Shown here: positions 40,207 through 49,605 of the stretch, piece after piece
Layout of the letters: the number at the start of each line of letters is the position of its first letter
Numbering within the stretch: the first letter of the stretch is position 1
Assembly (NCBI RefSeq): GCF_014198245.1
Contig: NZ_JACIHE010000010.1
Span: forward strand, 203,512 to 267,511
DNA from: Bradyrhizobium sp. cir1
Lineage (GTDB): Bacteria; Pseudomonadota; Alphaproteobacteria; Rhizobiales; Xanthobacteraceae
Direction of reading: 5' to 3'
DNA: 64,000 nt
Notes under the pieces: generated by a model
The model's database searches: none
What the model was told of the DNA's origin: nothing
Seen by the model: the letters and a program-made list of their open reading frames with translations, nothing else
Made by a program: the position numbers and the translations under genes

Positions 40207-41349
40207 CTAAAGCAGCGACACCAGCCCGCCGCCGTGGCGTTCGAGCCGGCCGGCGAGCTCGAGCTCCAGCAGCACGGTGCGCACGATCGCGGGCGAGGCG
40301 CCGGACATCCGCACGAGGTCGTCGATCGAGATTGGGGCGGGGCCGAGCAGGCCGGTGATCTGATCGCGGTCGTGGCTTTGCGGATCGTTCTCGAACGGCT
40401 CGCTGTCGGGCTCGCCGGCGGGGTGCATCAGCGGCCGCTCCATGATCGGCTCAACCGCGTTGATGATGTCGGCAGCTTCGGTGACCAGCGTTGCGCCCTG
40501 CTTGATGAGATCGTTGGTGCCGGCGGCGCGCGGATCGAGCGGCGAGCCGGGGACCGCGAACACCTCGCGGCCCTGTTCGGCCGCCATGCGCGCGGTGATC
40601 AGCGAGCCCGAGCGGTGCGCCGCCTCGACCACGACGACGCCGAGCGCGGCGCCGGAGATCAGCCGGTTGCGGCGGGGAAAGTCGCGGGCTCGCGGCTCGT
40701 GGCCGAGCGGCATCTCGGAGATCGCCGCGCCTTGGTGGTCGAGGATCGCGGCGAGCAGGTCGCCATGCTCGGGCGGATAGATGCAGTCATGGCCGCCGGC
40801 GAGCACAGCGATCGTGCCGGTCTCGACGCTGGTGCGATGCGCAGCCTGGTCGACGCCGCGCGCCAGCCCAGAGATGATGACGAAACCGGCTTCGCCGAGC
40901 TCTCGCGCGAGCTGGCCGGCAAATTTCAGTCCGGCGCCGGAGGCGTTGCGCGAGCCGACGATCGCGATCATCGGCCGCATCAGGGTTTTGGTGTCGCCGC
41001 GCACGGCGAGCAGCGGCGGCGCATCATCGAGTGTTGCCAGCCGTGCCGGATAGCCGTCCTCGCCGGGCGCGAGCCAGGCGATGCCGGACTTGCGGCTCGC
41101 GGCGAGCTCGGCCTTCGCTTCATCCGCGCTGCAGATGCGCCCCGATCGCTGCGCACCGCCGCGGCGGGCGAGATCCGGCAGCCGCTCCAGCGCGGCGCGC
41201 GCCGTGCCGAAATGATCGACCAGCGACCGGAAGGTGCGCGGCCCGACATTGTCGGAGCGGATCAGCCGCAGGCGGTCGATCCGCTCAGCCTCGGTCAGCT
41301 CCACGCTCGGATTGATGGCGTCCACGGCGTCTCCTTGCAGGGACAGCAT
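40207..41349 (-). CDS. dprA: DNA-processing protein DprA
   Basis: A 380-residue protein that loads RecA on incoming single-stranded DNA during transformation. The Rossmann-like core has IAIVGSRNASGAGLKFAG, SGLARGVDQAAH, AVLAGGHDCIYPPEH and FPRRNRLISGAA. A SAM-like domain precedes it, and a DML1-like winged helix (ISIDDLVRMSGAS) closes it. The Met of MLSLQGDAVDAIN is the preferred start; the longer open frame is antisense to the amidase. It lies between its usual neighbours topA and plsY, but with inserted genes on both sides. Confidence 0.93.
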   Translation of the reverse strand: MLSLQGDAVDAINPSVELTEAERIDRLRLIRSDNVGPRTFRSLVDHFGTARAALERLPDLARRGGAQRSGRICSADEAKAELAASRKSGIAWLAPGEDGYPARLATLDDAPPLLAVRGDTKTLMRPMIAIVGSRNASGAGLKFAGQLARELGEAGFVIISGLARGVDQAAHRTSVETGTIAVLAGGHDCIYPPEHGDLLAAILDHQGAAISEMPLGHEPRARDFPRRNRLISGAALGVVVVEAAHRSGSLITARMAAEQGREVFAVPGSPLDPRAAGTNDLIKQGATLVTEAADIINAVEPIMERPLMHPAGEPDSEPFENDPQSHDRDQITGLLGPAPISIDDLVRMSGASPAIVRTVLLELELAGRLERHGGGLVSLL

Positions 41350-41440
41350 GGAACAACCTGAGGGCGTTGCGCAACAGTCCCGTGCGCTTGCGTGGGCCCT
41401 TCGCGATGCTAAAAGCGATGGCAATAAGAAGGGTTTTGCC

Positions 41441-42685
41441 ATGATCTCACTTGCCGACCTCCAGCGCCGCATTGAAGCGGGCGAGCTTTCGCCCGAGGCC
41501 GCCATCGCCCAGTCGCATGCGGCGATCGAGGCCAGGGAGAATGACGTCCGCGCCTTCGTCCGGCACGACAAGGCCGCGAAGGCACAAGGCTCGGGCCCGC
41601 TGCGGGGCATCGCGGTCGGGATCAAGGACATCATCGACACCGCCAATATGCCGACCGAGATGGGCTCGGAGATCTATCGCGGCTGGCAGCCGCGCGCCGA
41701 TGCGCCTGTCGTCATGATGCTGAAGCGGGCGGGGGCCACCATTATCGGCAAGACCACCACGACCGCGTTCGCCTCGCGCGATCCGACCCCGACGCTCAAT
41801 CCGCACAATCTCGGCCACTCGCCGGGCGGCTCGTCCTCGGGTTCGGCGGCGGCCGTCGGGGCCGGCATGATCCCGCTGGCGCTGGGCACCCAGACCGGCG
41901 GCTCGGTGATCCGGCCCGCGGCCTATTGCGGGACGGCCGCGATCAAGCCGTCGTTCCGGATGCTGCCAACGGTCGGCGTGAAGTGCTATTCGTGGGCGCT
42001 CGACACGGTCGGCCTGTTCGGCGCCCGCGCCGAGGATCTCGCGCGCGGACTTTTGGCGATGACCGGCCGCAGCGAATTCTCCGGCATCGTTCCGGCGAAG
42101 GCGCCGCGCATCGGCGTTATCAGGCAGGAGTTCGCCGGCGCCGTCGAGCCGGCCGCCGAAGAGGGCTTGCAGGCCGCGATCAAGGCGGCGGAGAAGGCCG
42201 GCGCCAGCGTGCAGGCCATCGATCTGCCCGAGACGGTGCGCGAGGCCTGGCGCATCCACCCCATCATCCAGGAGTTCGAGGCCCATCGTGCACTCGCCTG
42301 GGAGTTCTCCGAGCGTCACGACGAGATCGCGCCGATGCTGCGCGAGAGCCTCGATGCGTCGGTCGGGCTGACGCCGAAGGAGTATGACGAGGCGCGCCGG
42401 ATCGGCCGGCGCGGTCGCCGCGAGCTCGGCGAAGTGTTCGAGGGCGTCGACGTGCTTCTGACCTATTCGGCGCCGGGCACGGCACCGGCCAAGGCGCTCG
42501 CGACCACCGGTGATCCCCGCTACAACCGGCTGTGGACGCTGATGGGCAATCCTTGCGTCAACGTTCCCGTGCTGAAGGCCAATGGCCTGCCGATCGGCGT
42601 GCAGGTGATCGCGCGCTTCGGCAATGACGCGCATGCGCTGGCGACGGCATGGTTCCTGGAGGACGCGCTGGCGAAGTCAGGCTAG
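41441..42685 (+). CDS. Amidase (amidase signature family)
   Basis: A 414-residue hydrolase using a Ser-cisSer-Lys triad. Lys is in GIKDIIDTANMP, the signature is GHSPGGSSSGSAAAVGAG, and TQTGGSVIRPAAYCG supplies the nucleophile region. The substrate is an unknown amide; related proteins include 6-aminohexanoate and aryl-acylamide hydrolases as well as GatA. It is not the tRNA amidotransferase subunit, which is at 57247. The stop overlaps the convergent patatin gene stop by nine bases. Confidence 0.9.
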   Translation: MISLADLQRRIEAGELSPEAAIAQSHAAIEARENDVRAFVRHDKAAKAQGSGPLRGIAVGIKDIIDTANMPTEMGSEIYRGWQPRADAPVVMMLKRAGATIIGKTTTTAFASRDPTPTLNPHNLGHSPGGSSSGSAAAVGAGMIPLALGTQTGGSVIRPAAYCGTAAIKPSFRMLPTVGVKCYSWALDTVGLFGARAEDLARGLLAMTGRSEFSGIVPAKAPRIGVIRQEFAGAVEPAAEEGLQAAIKAAEKAGASVQAIDLPETVREAWRIHPIIQEFEAHRALAWEFSERHDEIAPMLRESLDASVGLTPKEYDEARRIGRRGRRELGEVFEGVDVLLTYSAPGTAPAKALATTGDPRYNRLWTLMGNPCVNVPVLKANGLPIGVQVIARFGNDAHALATAWFLEDALAKSG

Positions 42686-43882
42686 CGCGGGTTCGCTGGC
42701 GGCGGCGGTGCTTTGGCCGGAGGCAGGTGGAGTTGCGCCGGCGACTGTGCCTTGATTGAGCCAGCGCTCGGCGGCTTCGCGGCCGCTCCGGTGCAGAAGC
42801 CGGATGAAGCCGCGGCCGAGATCGGTCGATGAACGCTGCGCAAGCCCGTCAACGGAGTCTTCCGCCGCGATCCTGGAGAGACGCAGCGAAGGTGCCGTCT
42901 GCGCCTGTGCCCATGCGATCGCCGCGACCTCGGCGTTGAGCGCGGCGTTGGCGGCGATCTGGTCGAGCCGGCGGTCGATGGCGGCGAGGGTGATCGGCAC
43001 GTAGCTGTCGCGCGACGGGGTGAGCTGGACCAGCAGCACGTCCGTCACTGCCGTTTCCTGCACCAGCCTCACCAGCGGCGGATTGCCGCCGAAGCCGCCG
43101 TCCCAATAGGCCTCGCCGTCGATCTCGACGGCGCAGTGCACGAGCGGCGGGCAGGTCGAGGCCAGCGCGACGTCGGCAGTGATGGCATCGTTGCGGAAGA
43201 TCTGTTGCTGTCCGTCGCGGATCCGCGTCGCCGCGATCAGGAGTTTTGGCGACTTCGCCGCGCGCAGCGCCGCGAAATTGATGTCGCGCGACAGCGCCTG
43301 CCGCAGCGGATCGAGATCGAACGGATCGAACTGGCCGGAGCGCAGCGTCGGCCCGAATGCGACCGAGCTTCCCGCCGGCGAGAAACCGCCGACAAGCATC
43401 AGCGAGCGGAACGAGGCCTCGTGCATGAGGCGGACCCAGAACCGGTTCAGCCGGCTGCGGGCGGCTTCACGGCCGCCCTCGGCGAGGCCGCCAGCGAGCA
43501 GGAGTGCATTGATCGCGCCGGCGCTGGCGCCGCTGATGGTGTCGATCGCGATATCAGGCTCTTCCAGCAGACGCTCCAGCACGCCCCAGGTGAAGGCGGC
43601 GAAGGTGCCGCCGCCCTGGAGGGCCAGCGAGAGTTTTTGCGGTGGCCATTGTCTCGAGGGAGCCGGGGTAGGCGCAATGCGGGCGGCGACGGCGATCACC
43701 TCGACAGGGCACGGCGTCGGCGCGACCGGAGCGGGAGGCGGCGGTGGAACGGAGGCAGGCTCAGGAGCCGGAGCGGGCGCACCGGCCCAGATGTCCGTTG
43801 CAAACAGCAGCCGGCTTGCCGCAGTGCGTGCTGCACCTTGCGAACCACCGTCAATCTGCGCGCCGACAATCTTCTCGCTCAT
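42677..43882 (-). CDS. Patatin-like phospholipase
   Basis: A 401-residue protein. A Pro/Ala-rich linker at about residues 40-75 precedes the patatin domain: LALQGGGTFAAFTWGVLERL (oxyanion Gly-rich loop), nucleophile Ser in SGASAGAINALLL, and the dyad Asp in DGGFGGNPP. It should hydrolyse lipid acyl esters. No signal peptide was seen at the chosen start (MSEKIVGAQID). Its upstream frame is open for another 65 codons without family similarity. It overlaps the amidase tail to tail. Confidence 0.87.
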   Translation of the reverse strand: MSEKIVGAQIDGGSQGAARTAASRLLFATDIWAGAPAPAPEPASVPPPPPAPVAPTPCPVEVIAVAARIAPTPAPSRQWPPQKLSLALQGGGTFAAFTWGVLERLLEEPDIAIDTISGASAGAINALLLAGGLAEGGREAARSRLNRFWVRLMHEASFRSLMLVGGFSPAGSSVAFGPTLRSGQFDPFDLDPLRQALSRDINFAALRAAKSPKLLIAATRIRDGQQQIFRNDAITADVALASTCPPLVHCAVEIDGEAYWDGGFGGNPPLVRLVQETAVTDVLLVQLTPSRDSYVPITLAAIDRRLDQIAANAALNAEVAAIAWAQAQTAPSLRLSRIAAEDSVDGLAQRSSTDLGRGFIRLLHRSGREAAERWLNQGTVAGATPPASGQSTAAASEPALA

Positions 43883-44093
43883 TCTGAGCAACCGCGTAAC
43901 GCCATCTTCCACGTCAGGATGACAGGCATGGAACCCGTCCGCCACAGCCTGCCGTGAGTCGCAGCAAAGTTGCGAACAGGATTTGGCAGATAATGCGGAG
44001 GAGGTGCGGCGGTATCCGTACTTTTTCCAGCCTTGGATTTTGTTTGACGCGTTTTCTTGACGCGAACCGGTATCCACTTCGCTCGAAAACGCT

Positions 44094-44690
44094 CTAGGCC
44101 TTCTCGCCGATCCGGCCTTCTTTTCCTGATTGCAGCCGCTTGATGTTCTCGCGATGCATGTAGAACAGCAGCAGCGTCAGCACCGCGAACAGCGAGGCCA
44201 GCGCGGGGTGGCCGAACCACCACAGGAACAGCGGCGTGATGAACGCCGCCACCAGCGCCGAGAGCGAGGAGTAGCGGGTGGTGAAGGCGGTCGCGAGCCA
44301 CAACAGGCAGAACACCACCGCGCCCGGCCAGAACAGGCCGACCAAGATGCCGATATAGACCGCGACGCCCTTGCCGCCCTTGAACTTCAGCCAGACCGGG
44401 AAGAGGTGCCCGAGGAAAGCGCCGAGCCCGGCCACCATCGCGGCGTTGGGGCCGGCGATGTAGCCGGCGATCACCACCGCGGCGGTGCCCTTGAGCGCAT
44501 CGAGCAGCAGGGTGGCCGCGGCAAGACCCTTGCGCCCGGTGCGCAGCACATTGGTGGCGCCGATATTGCCGGAGCCGATCGAGCGCAGATCCTGCGTGCC
44601 GGCGAGTTTTGTCAGGACCAGCCCGAACGGAATCGAGCCGAGCAGGTAGCCGATGACGAACGCCACCGGCAGGAAGGCTTCAAGCCCCAT
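44094..44690 (-). CDS. plsY: Glycerol-3-phosphate acyltransferase PlsY
   Basis: A 198-residue inner-membrane enzyme that transfers acyl from acyl-phosphate to glycerol-3-phosphate, the first step of phospholipid synthesis with PlsX. Its three conserved motifs are visible: GYLLGSIPFGLVLTKL, RSIGSGNIGATNVLR, and LGHLFPVWLKFKGGKGVAV. About five hydrophobic helices are present. It is the third gene of the pyrB-pyrC-plsY run, about 47 bases after pyrC. Confidence 0.95.
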   Translation of the reverse strand: MGLEAFLPVAFVIGYLLGSIPFGLVLTKLAGTQDLRSIGSGNIGATNVLRTGRKGLAAATLLLDALKGTAAVVIAGYIAGPNAAMVAGLGAFLGHLFPVWLKFKGGKGVAVYIGILVGLFWPGAVVFCLLWLATAFTTRYSSLSALVAAFITPLFLWWFGHPALASLFAVLTLLLFYMHRENIKRLQSGKEGRIGEKA

Positions 44691-44737
44691 CGCCGCATCT
44701 CCATGTCGAACCGAGACGCCACGCATGAATTTGCCCG

Positions 44738-46045
44738 TCAGACATGTTCGTAGACCGTCCGTCCGCCGACAATGGTGCGCATCACGCGGCCTGTAAAGCG
44801 GGCCTCGTCGAACGGGGTGTTCTTGCAGGGCGATTTGAGGTCGGCGGGATCGACCACCCAGGGCGTATCGGGATCGATCACGATGACGTCCGCAGGCGCA
44901 CCCGCGCGCAGGGTTCCGCCCGGCAGGCCGAGCAGCTCGGCCGGCCGGGTCGACATCGCCCGGATCAGCGTCTTCAGCTCCAGCTCGCCATTGTGCACCA
45001 GCCGCAGGCCGGCGGGCAGCATGGTCTCGAGCCCGACGGCGCCGCTGGCCGCTTCCGCGAACGGCAGGCGCTTGACCTCGACGTCCTGCGGATTGTGATC
45101 GGACATGATGACGTCGAGGAGGCCGGAGGCGACGGCGGCAACCAGCGCGCGGCGGTCGTCCTCGGTGCGCAGCGGCGGCGACAGTTTCAGGAAGGTCCGG
45201 TAAGGGCCGATGTCGTTCTCGTTCAGCGCGAGGTGGTTGATCGAGACCGAGGCACTGACGGCAAGCCCGGCATCGCGGGCGCGTTTCAGCACGTCGAGGG
45301 AATCGATGCAGGACAGCGATGCCGCGTGATAGCGGCCGCCGGTCAGGGCGACGAGGCGCATGTCGCGCTCCAGCATCACGGCTTCGGCGGCATTGGGGAT
45401 GCCCATCAGGCCGAGCCGGGTTGCGAACTCGCCCTCGTTCATCACGCCTTCGCCGACCAGATGCGGGTCCTCGGTGTAGTGCACGATCAGCGCGTCGAAA
45501 TCGCGGGCGTAGGTCAGGGCCCGGCGCATCACCTGGGCATTGGTGACGCTTTTGTCGCCGTCGCTGAAAGCGACCGCGCCGGCGGCCTTCAGCAGGCCGA
45601 ACTCGGTCATCTCCTCGCCGCGCATGCCCTTGGTCAGAGCCGCCATCGGCTGGATGTTGACGATCGCGGTGTCGCGGGCGCGCCGCATCACGAAGTCCAC
45701 GGTCGCCGAATTGTCGACGACGGGCAGGGTGTCGGGCTGGCAGATGATGGTGGTGATGCCGCCGGTCGCAGCCGCCTGGCTGGCGGAGGCAAAGGTCTCG
45801 CGATGGCTGTAGCCCGGCTCGCCGACGAAGGCGCGCATGTCGATGAGGCCGGGCGCCACGATCTTGCCGGCGCAATTGACGACGTCGGTACCTTCGGGGA
45901 CCCCGGCCGCGCCAATGCCGCGGCGGGTCTCGCGGATGGTGCCGTCGGCAATCAGGACGTCGCCGACGCCATCGAAATCCCTGCCGGGATCGACGACGCG
46001 GGCGTTGGCGAGCAGGATGGGGCGGCGGTCGGTCAGCATGGGCAT
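44738..46045 (-). CDS. pyrC: Dihydroorotase-like protein, apparently lacking metal-site His pair (PyrC/PyrX type)
   Basis: A 435-residue amidohydrolase-fold protein next to pyrB. Active dihydroorotases have DxHxH (GLIDMHVHLREPG); here it is GLIDMRAFVGEPG, so both metal-binding His are replaced. The substrate motif MPNT reads ICQPDTLPV. Later parts, SDHNPQ and TGGRYHAASLS, are only partly kept. In pseudomonads a similar inactive PyrC' supports aspartate transcarbamoylase assembly. The ATG overlaps the pyrB stop (TGATG), so the two are coupled, which fits a structural partnership. An active PyrC elsewhere in the genome is expected. Confidence 0.85.
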   Translation of the reverse strand: MPMLTDRRPILLANARVVDPGRDFDGVGDVLIADGTIRETRRGIGAAGVPEGTDVVNCAGKIVAPGLIDMRAFVGEPGYSHRETFASASQAAATGGITTIICQPDTLPVVDNSATVDFVMRRARDTAIVNIQPMAALTKGMRGEEMTEFGLLKAAGAVAFSDGDKSVTNAQVMRRALTYARDFDALIVHYTEDPHLVGEGVMNEGEFATRLGLMGIPNAAEAVMLERDMRLVALTGGRYHAASLSCIDSLDVLKRARDAGLAVSASVSINHLALNENDIGPYRTFLKLSPPLRTEDDRRALVAAVASGLLDVIMSDHNPQDVEVKRLPFAEAASGAVGLETMLPAGLRLVHNGELELKTLIRAMSTRPAELLGLPGGTLRAGAPADVIVIDPDTPWVVDPADLKSPCKNTPFDEARFTGRVMRTIVGGRTVYEHV

Positions 46046-46992
46046 CACGCGTTCGGCAGGTTACGGGCGAGCGCTTCCAGCACCGCCATGCGGACGGCGA
46101 CGCCCATCTCCACCTGTTCGCGGATCAGGGACTGCGCGCCGTCGGCGACCGCCGTGTCGATCTCGACGCCGCGGTTCATCGGGCCGGGATGCATCACGAG
46201 CGCGTCCGGCTTGGCGTAGGCGAGCTTCTTCTGGTCGAGCCCGAAATAGTTGAAGTATTCGGAGGTCGACGGCACGAAGGAGCCGTTCATACGCTCGCGC
46301 TGGAGCCGCAGCATCATGACGATGTCGGCGCCGTTGAGACCCTCGCGCATGTCGCGCGCGACCTCGACGCCCATCCGCTCGATGCCGGGCGGCAGCAGCG
46401 TGGTGGGGCCGACGACGCGGACGCGGGCGCCCATGGTGTTGAGCAGGATGATGTTGGAGCGGGCGACGCGCGAATGCAGCACGTCGCCGCAGATCGCGAC
46501 CACCAGCCCCTCGATCCGGCCCTTGTTGCGGCGAATGGTCAGCGCGTCGAGCAGCGCCTGGGTCGGATGCTCATGCGCGCCGTCGCCCGCATTGATCACG
46601 GAACCGTCAACCTTGCGGGCGAGGAGTTCCACCGCGCCGGAGGCGTGATGGCGCATCACCAGGATGTCCGGGTGCATCGCGTTGAGCGTCATCGCGGTGT
46701 CGATCAGCGTCTCGCCCTTTTTCATGGACGAGGAGGCGACCGACATGTTCATGACGTCGGCGCCCAGCCGTTTTCCGGCGAGCTCGAAGGAGGATTGGGT
46801 CCGGGTGGAGGCCTCGAAGAAGAGGTTCACCTGCGTCCGTCCACGCAGGACGGTGCGCTTCTTGTCAACCTGGCGGTTGAGCTCGACATATTCTTCGGAC
46901 AGGTCGAGGAGGCCGGTGATGTCGGCCGCGGAAAGGCCCTCGATGCCCAGCAAATGCCGGTGGCCGAGGACGAAGGTCGATTTCGATGTCAT
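46045..46992 (-). CDS. pyrB: Aspartate carbamoyltransferase catalytic subunit
   Basis: A 315-residue enzyme that makes N-carbamoyl-aspartate from aspartate and carbamoyl phosphate, the second step of pyrimidine synthesis. The carbamoyl-phosphate site FFEASTRTQSSFE is intact, as are GDGAHEHPTQALLD, and VMHPGPMNRGVEI. No regulatory pyrI gene is present; the pyrBC pairing suggests the class A ATCase with a dihydroorotase-like partner. The start is the Met of MTSKSTFVLG; the frame runs on upstream through a palindrome. Confidence 0.95.
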   Translation of the reverse strand: MTSKSTFVLGHRHLLGIEGLSAADITGLLDLSEEYVELNRQVDKKRTVLRGRTQVNLFFEASTRTQSSFELAGKRLGADVMNMSVASSSMKKGETLIDTAMTLNAMHPDILVMRHHASGAVELLARKVDGSVINAGDGAHEHPTQALLDALTIRRNKGRIEGLVVAICGDVLHSRVARSNIILLNTMGARVRVVGPTTLLPPGIERMGVEVARDMREGLNGADIVMMLRLQRERMNGSFVPSTSEYFNYFGLDQKKLAYAKPDALVMHPGPMNRGVEIDTAVADGAQSLIREQVEMGVAVRMAVLEALARNLPNA

Positions 46993-47079
46993 TAAAAGCA
47001 GAGCTATAGGCGCGGACCGGGGGTGGGGCAAGGGGCAAAGAGCGGGACGGGAGTTATCCCCTGATCTGTCTCTCGCACA

Positions 47080-47162
47080 GTCATTCCGGGATGGCGCGCA
47101 AGCGCCAGATCCGGAATCTCGAGATTCCGGGTTCGATGCTTCGCATCGCCCCAGAATGACGC
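47080..47162. repeat. Dispersed palindromic element, family A (short)
   Basis: About 83 bp with ends GTCATTCCGGGATGGCGC and GCATCGCCCCAGAATGAC and a central inverted pair CCGGAATCTCGAGATTCCGG. It lies between the divergent starts of pyrB and the dipeptidase, unlike most other copies. Confidence 0.75.
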
Positions 47163-47181
47163 CTGAGGACACGGAGGCATT

Positions 47182-47931
47182 GTGAAACCAATTCTCGTTG
47201 CATTTGTATCAATCGTCGGAATCTCATCCGCTTCAGCCCAATCGCTCCCCGGCGGCTTCGTCTATCTGCGCGACATCGATCCCACCATTGTCCAGGACAT
47301 CCGCTACGCCACCTCGAACAATTTCGTCGGCCGTTCGCTCGCCGGCTACGGCGCCGGCGAGTGCGTGGTGAAGCGGGAGGTGGGGCTGCGGCTGAAGGCG
47401 GTGCAAGCGGAGCTGGCGGGGCAAAATTTGTCGCTGAAAATGTTCGACTGCTACCGGCCGGCGCGGGCCTCGCTTGACATGGTCAAGTGGTCGCAGAACG
47501 GTCACGAGACCGCCGCCGAGCGGCGCTACAATCCGAAGATCCCGAAGACCGAGCTGTTTCGCCTCGGCTACATCGCGAGCCGCTCGCAGCATTCCACCGG
47601 TGCGGCGCTCGACCTCACGCTGGTCGATCTCAGGGCTGACAATTCCGGCAAGTACGACCCGGCGAAAACCTATGCCGACTGCACGGCGCCGGTCGAGGCG
47701 CGGGCGCCGGAGGGCAGCGTCGACATGGGCACCGGCTACGACTGTACCGACGCCAAGGGCCATACCGCGGCACCGTCGATCAATCCGGAGCAGCGCGCCT
47801 GGCGCAGGCGGCTGGTGGCTGCGATGGCCAGGCAAGGCTTTGTGAACTATTCGAAGGAGTGGTGGCACTTTTCCCTGCCGGGGGCGGGCGGGGCGGCCTA
47901 TGATTTCCCGATCCAGCCGCGCCGGAACTGA
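47182..47931 (+). CDS. M15D family D-Ala-D-Ala dipeptidase (VanX/DdpX-like)
   Basis: A 249-residue zinc metallopeptidase with a signal peptide ending SSASAQ. The metal site is SQHSTGAALDLTLVD (His and Asp), and the catalytic Glu plus third zinc ligand are in KEWWHF. YRPARA with the transition-state Arg is present (MFDCYRPARA). The enzyme cleaves D-Ala-D-Ala dipeptide, probably for cell-wall turnover in the periplasm. GGAGG precedes the GTG start. There is no vanHA cluster, so a resistance role is not implied. Confidence 0.9.
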   Translation: MKPILVAFVSIVGISSASAQSLPGGFVYLRDIDPTIVQDIRYATSNNFVGRSLAGYGAGECVVKREVGLRLKAVQAELAGQNLSLKMFDCYRPARASLDMVKWSQNGHETAAERRYNPKIPKTELFRLGYIASRSQHSTGAALDLTLVDLRADNSGKYDPAKTYADCTAPVEARAPEGSVDMGTGYDCTDAKGHTAAPSINPEQRAWRRRLVAAMARQGFVNYSKEWWHFSLPGAGGAAYDFPIQPRRN

Positions 47932-47951
47932 TTCCGCGCCGAGGACGCAAG

Positions 47952-49595
47952 ATGACCCAGCCCAGCTTTGCGACCCACGAGGTCTTCAACCAGTCGCCGC
48001 CTTTCGAGGACGTCGACCTGTTCGCGGTGGATCGGCCGCTGGTCGAGGCGGTCAAGGCCAATGGCGGCGCGGCGGCGGAACGGGAGCTGTCGGAGTTCGG
48101 CAGGCATTGGGGCTCGGCCGCGATGGCCGAACGCGGGCGCGTGGCGAACGAGAACACGCCGAAGCTGCGGACCTTCGACGCAAAAGGCAACCGGCGCGAC
48201 CAGGTCGAGTTTCATCCGGCCTATCACGAGCTGATGGCGCACAGCGCCCATGCGGGCGTGCACAATTCGACCTGGACGGCGGACGGACGACCTGCGGGCG
48301 ATGCCGCCGAGGTCATCCGCGCGGCAAAATTCCACATCGCCGCGCAAGTCGAGACCGGCCATCTCTGCCCCATCACGATGACGCGCGCTTCCGTCGCCGC
48401 GCTGGCGATGCAGCCGGATCTGCTCGCGCGCGTGATGCCGGTGCTGTCGACGAAGAGCTACGATCCCGGCTTTGCGCCGTGGTGGGAGAAGCGCGGCATG
48501 ACGCTGGGCATGGGCATGACCGAGAAGCAGGGCGGCACCGACGTCCGCGCCAACATGACGCGTGCGGTGCGCGACGGCGATGCCTATCGCATCACCGGGC
48601 ACAAATGGTTCATGTCGGCGCCGATGTGCGATGCGTTCCTGGTGCTGGCACAGGCGGATAGCGGGCTGACCTGTTTCTTCATGCCGCGCTTCGCGCCGGA
48701 TGGCTCGGTCAATGCGATCCAGTTCCAGCGGCTGAAGGACAAGCTCGGCAACCGTTCCAACGCGTCCTCCGAGGTCGAGTTCGCCGGTGCCTATGCGCAA
48801 GCGGTCGGCGAGGAGGGCAAGGGCATCCGCACCATCATCCAGATGGTGCAGCTGACGCGGCAGGATTGCGCGATCGCCTCCGTCGGCCTGATGCGCTCGG
48901 GGCTCGCGCATGCGCTGCATCACGCCCGTCACCGCAGCGTGTTCCAGAAGCATCTGGCCGATCAGCCGCTGATGCAGGCGGTGCTGTCGGACATGGCGCT
49001 GCATGTGGAGGCGAGCGTGGCGCTGGTGATGCGGCTTTGCCGCGCTTTCGACCGGACCCCGCACGATGCGTCGGAAGCCGCCTATATGCGGCTGCTCACG
49101 CCCGCGATCAAATACTGGACCTGCAAGAGTGCGCCGGCATTTCTCTATGAGGCGATGGAGTGCCTCGGCGGCAACGGCTATGTCGAAGACGGCATTTTGG
49201 CGCGCCATTACCGGGAATCCCCGGTCAACGCGATCTGGGAGGGCTCCGGTAACGTGATGTGCCTCGACGTGCTGCGCGCGCTCGCCCGCGAGCCGGAGGC
49301 GGCAGTCGCGGTGCTGCAATCGCTTGCGGCCGAGACCAAAGGCCTGCCGGGCGCAGCCGAGGCGGCCGCGCTCATCGGCAAGACCTTTCGCCGCGCCGAT
49401 GGCGAGCGCGTCGCGCGCCTTGCGGTCGAGAAGCTGGCGCTTCTGGCCGCGGCTGCTGCGCTCAATAACGTGTCGCCTCGTCAGGCCGAACTCTTCGCCG
49501 CCACGCGTCTCGCCGCGACCCATGCTAGCATGTATGGGGCGGTCGAGCTGGAGAGCGGCGATGTTCGCGCGCTGCTGGAGCGGGCGCTGCCGTGA
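47952..49595 (+). CDS. AidB-like acyl-CoA dehydrogenase
   Basis: A 547-residue FAD protein with the AidB layout. The N-terminal extension carries THEVFNQSPPFEDVDLF, characteristic of the AidB branch. The flavoprotein core has GMGMTEKQGGTDVRANMTRA and ITGHKWFMSAPMCDAFLVL. The C-terminal AidB region has ECLGGNGYVEDGILARHYRE and AIWEGSGNVMCLDVLRA. E. coli AidB binds DNA and protects against alkylation; its physiological acyl-CoA substrate is unclear. It begins 20 bases after the dipeptidase gene. Confidence 0.9.
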   Translation: MTQPSFATHEVFNQSPPFEDVDLFAVDRPLVEAVKANGGAAAERELSEFGRHWGSAAMAERGRVANENTPKLRTFDAKGNRRDQVEFHPAYHELMAHSAHAGVHNSTWTADGRPAGDAAEVIRAAKFHIAAQVETGHLCPITMTRASVAALAMQPDLLARVMPVLSTKSYDPGFAPWWEKRGMTLGMGMTEKQGGTDVRANMTRAVRDGDAYRITGHKWFMSAPMCDAFLVLAQADSGLTCFFMPRFAPDGSVNAIQFQRLKDKLGNRSNASSEVEFAGAYAQAVGEEGKGIRTIIQMVQLTRQDCAIASVGLMRSGLAHALHHARHRSVFQKHLADQPLMQAVLSDMALHVEASVALVMRLCRAFDRTPHDASEAAYMRLLTPAIKYWTCKSAPAFLYEAMECLGGNGYVEDGILARHYRESPVNAIWEGSGNVMCLDVLRALAREPEAAVAVLQSLAAETKGLPGAAEAAALIGKTFRRADGERVARLAVEKLALLAAAAALNNVSPRQAELFAATRLAATHASMYGAVELESGDVRALLERALP

Positions 49596-49605
49596 CTATT
49601 TATTC

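Noticed and set aside
47182..47931. VanX-type gene considered as part of a glycopeptide resistance cluster
   Set aside because: No vanH, vanA or vanRS-like gene is nearby; the signal peptide points to periplasmic wall turnover.
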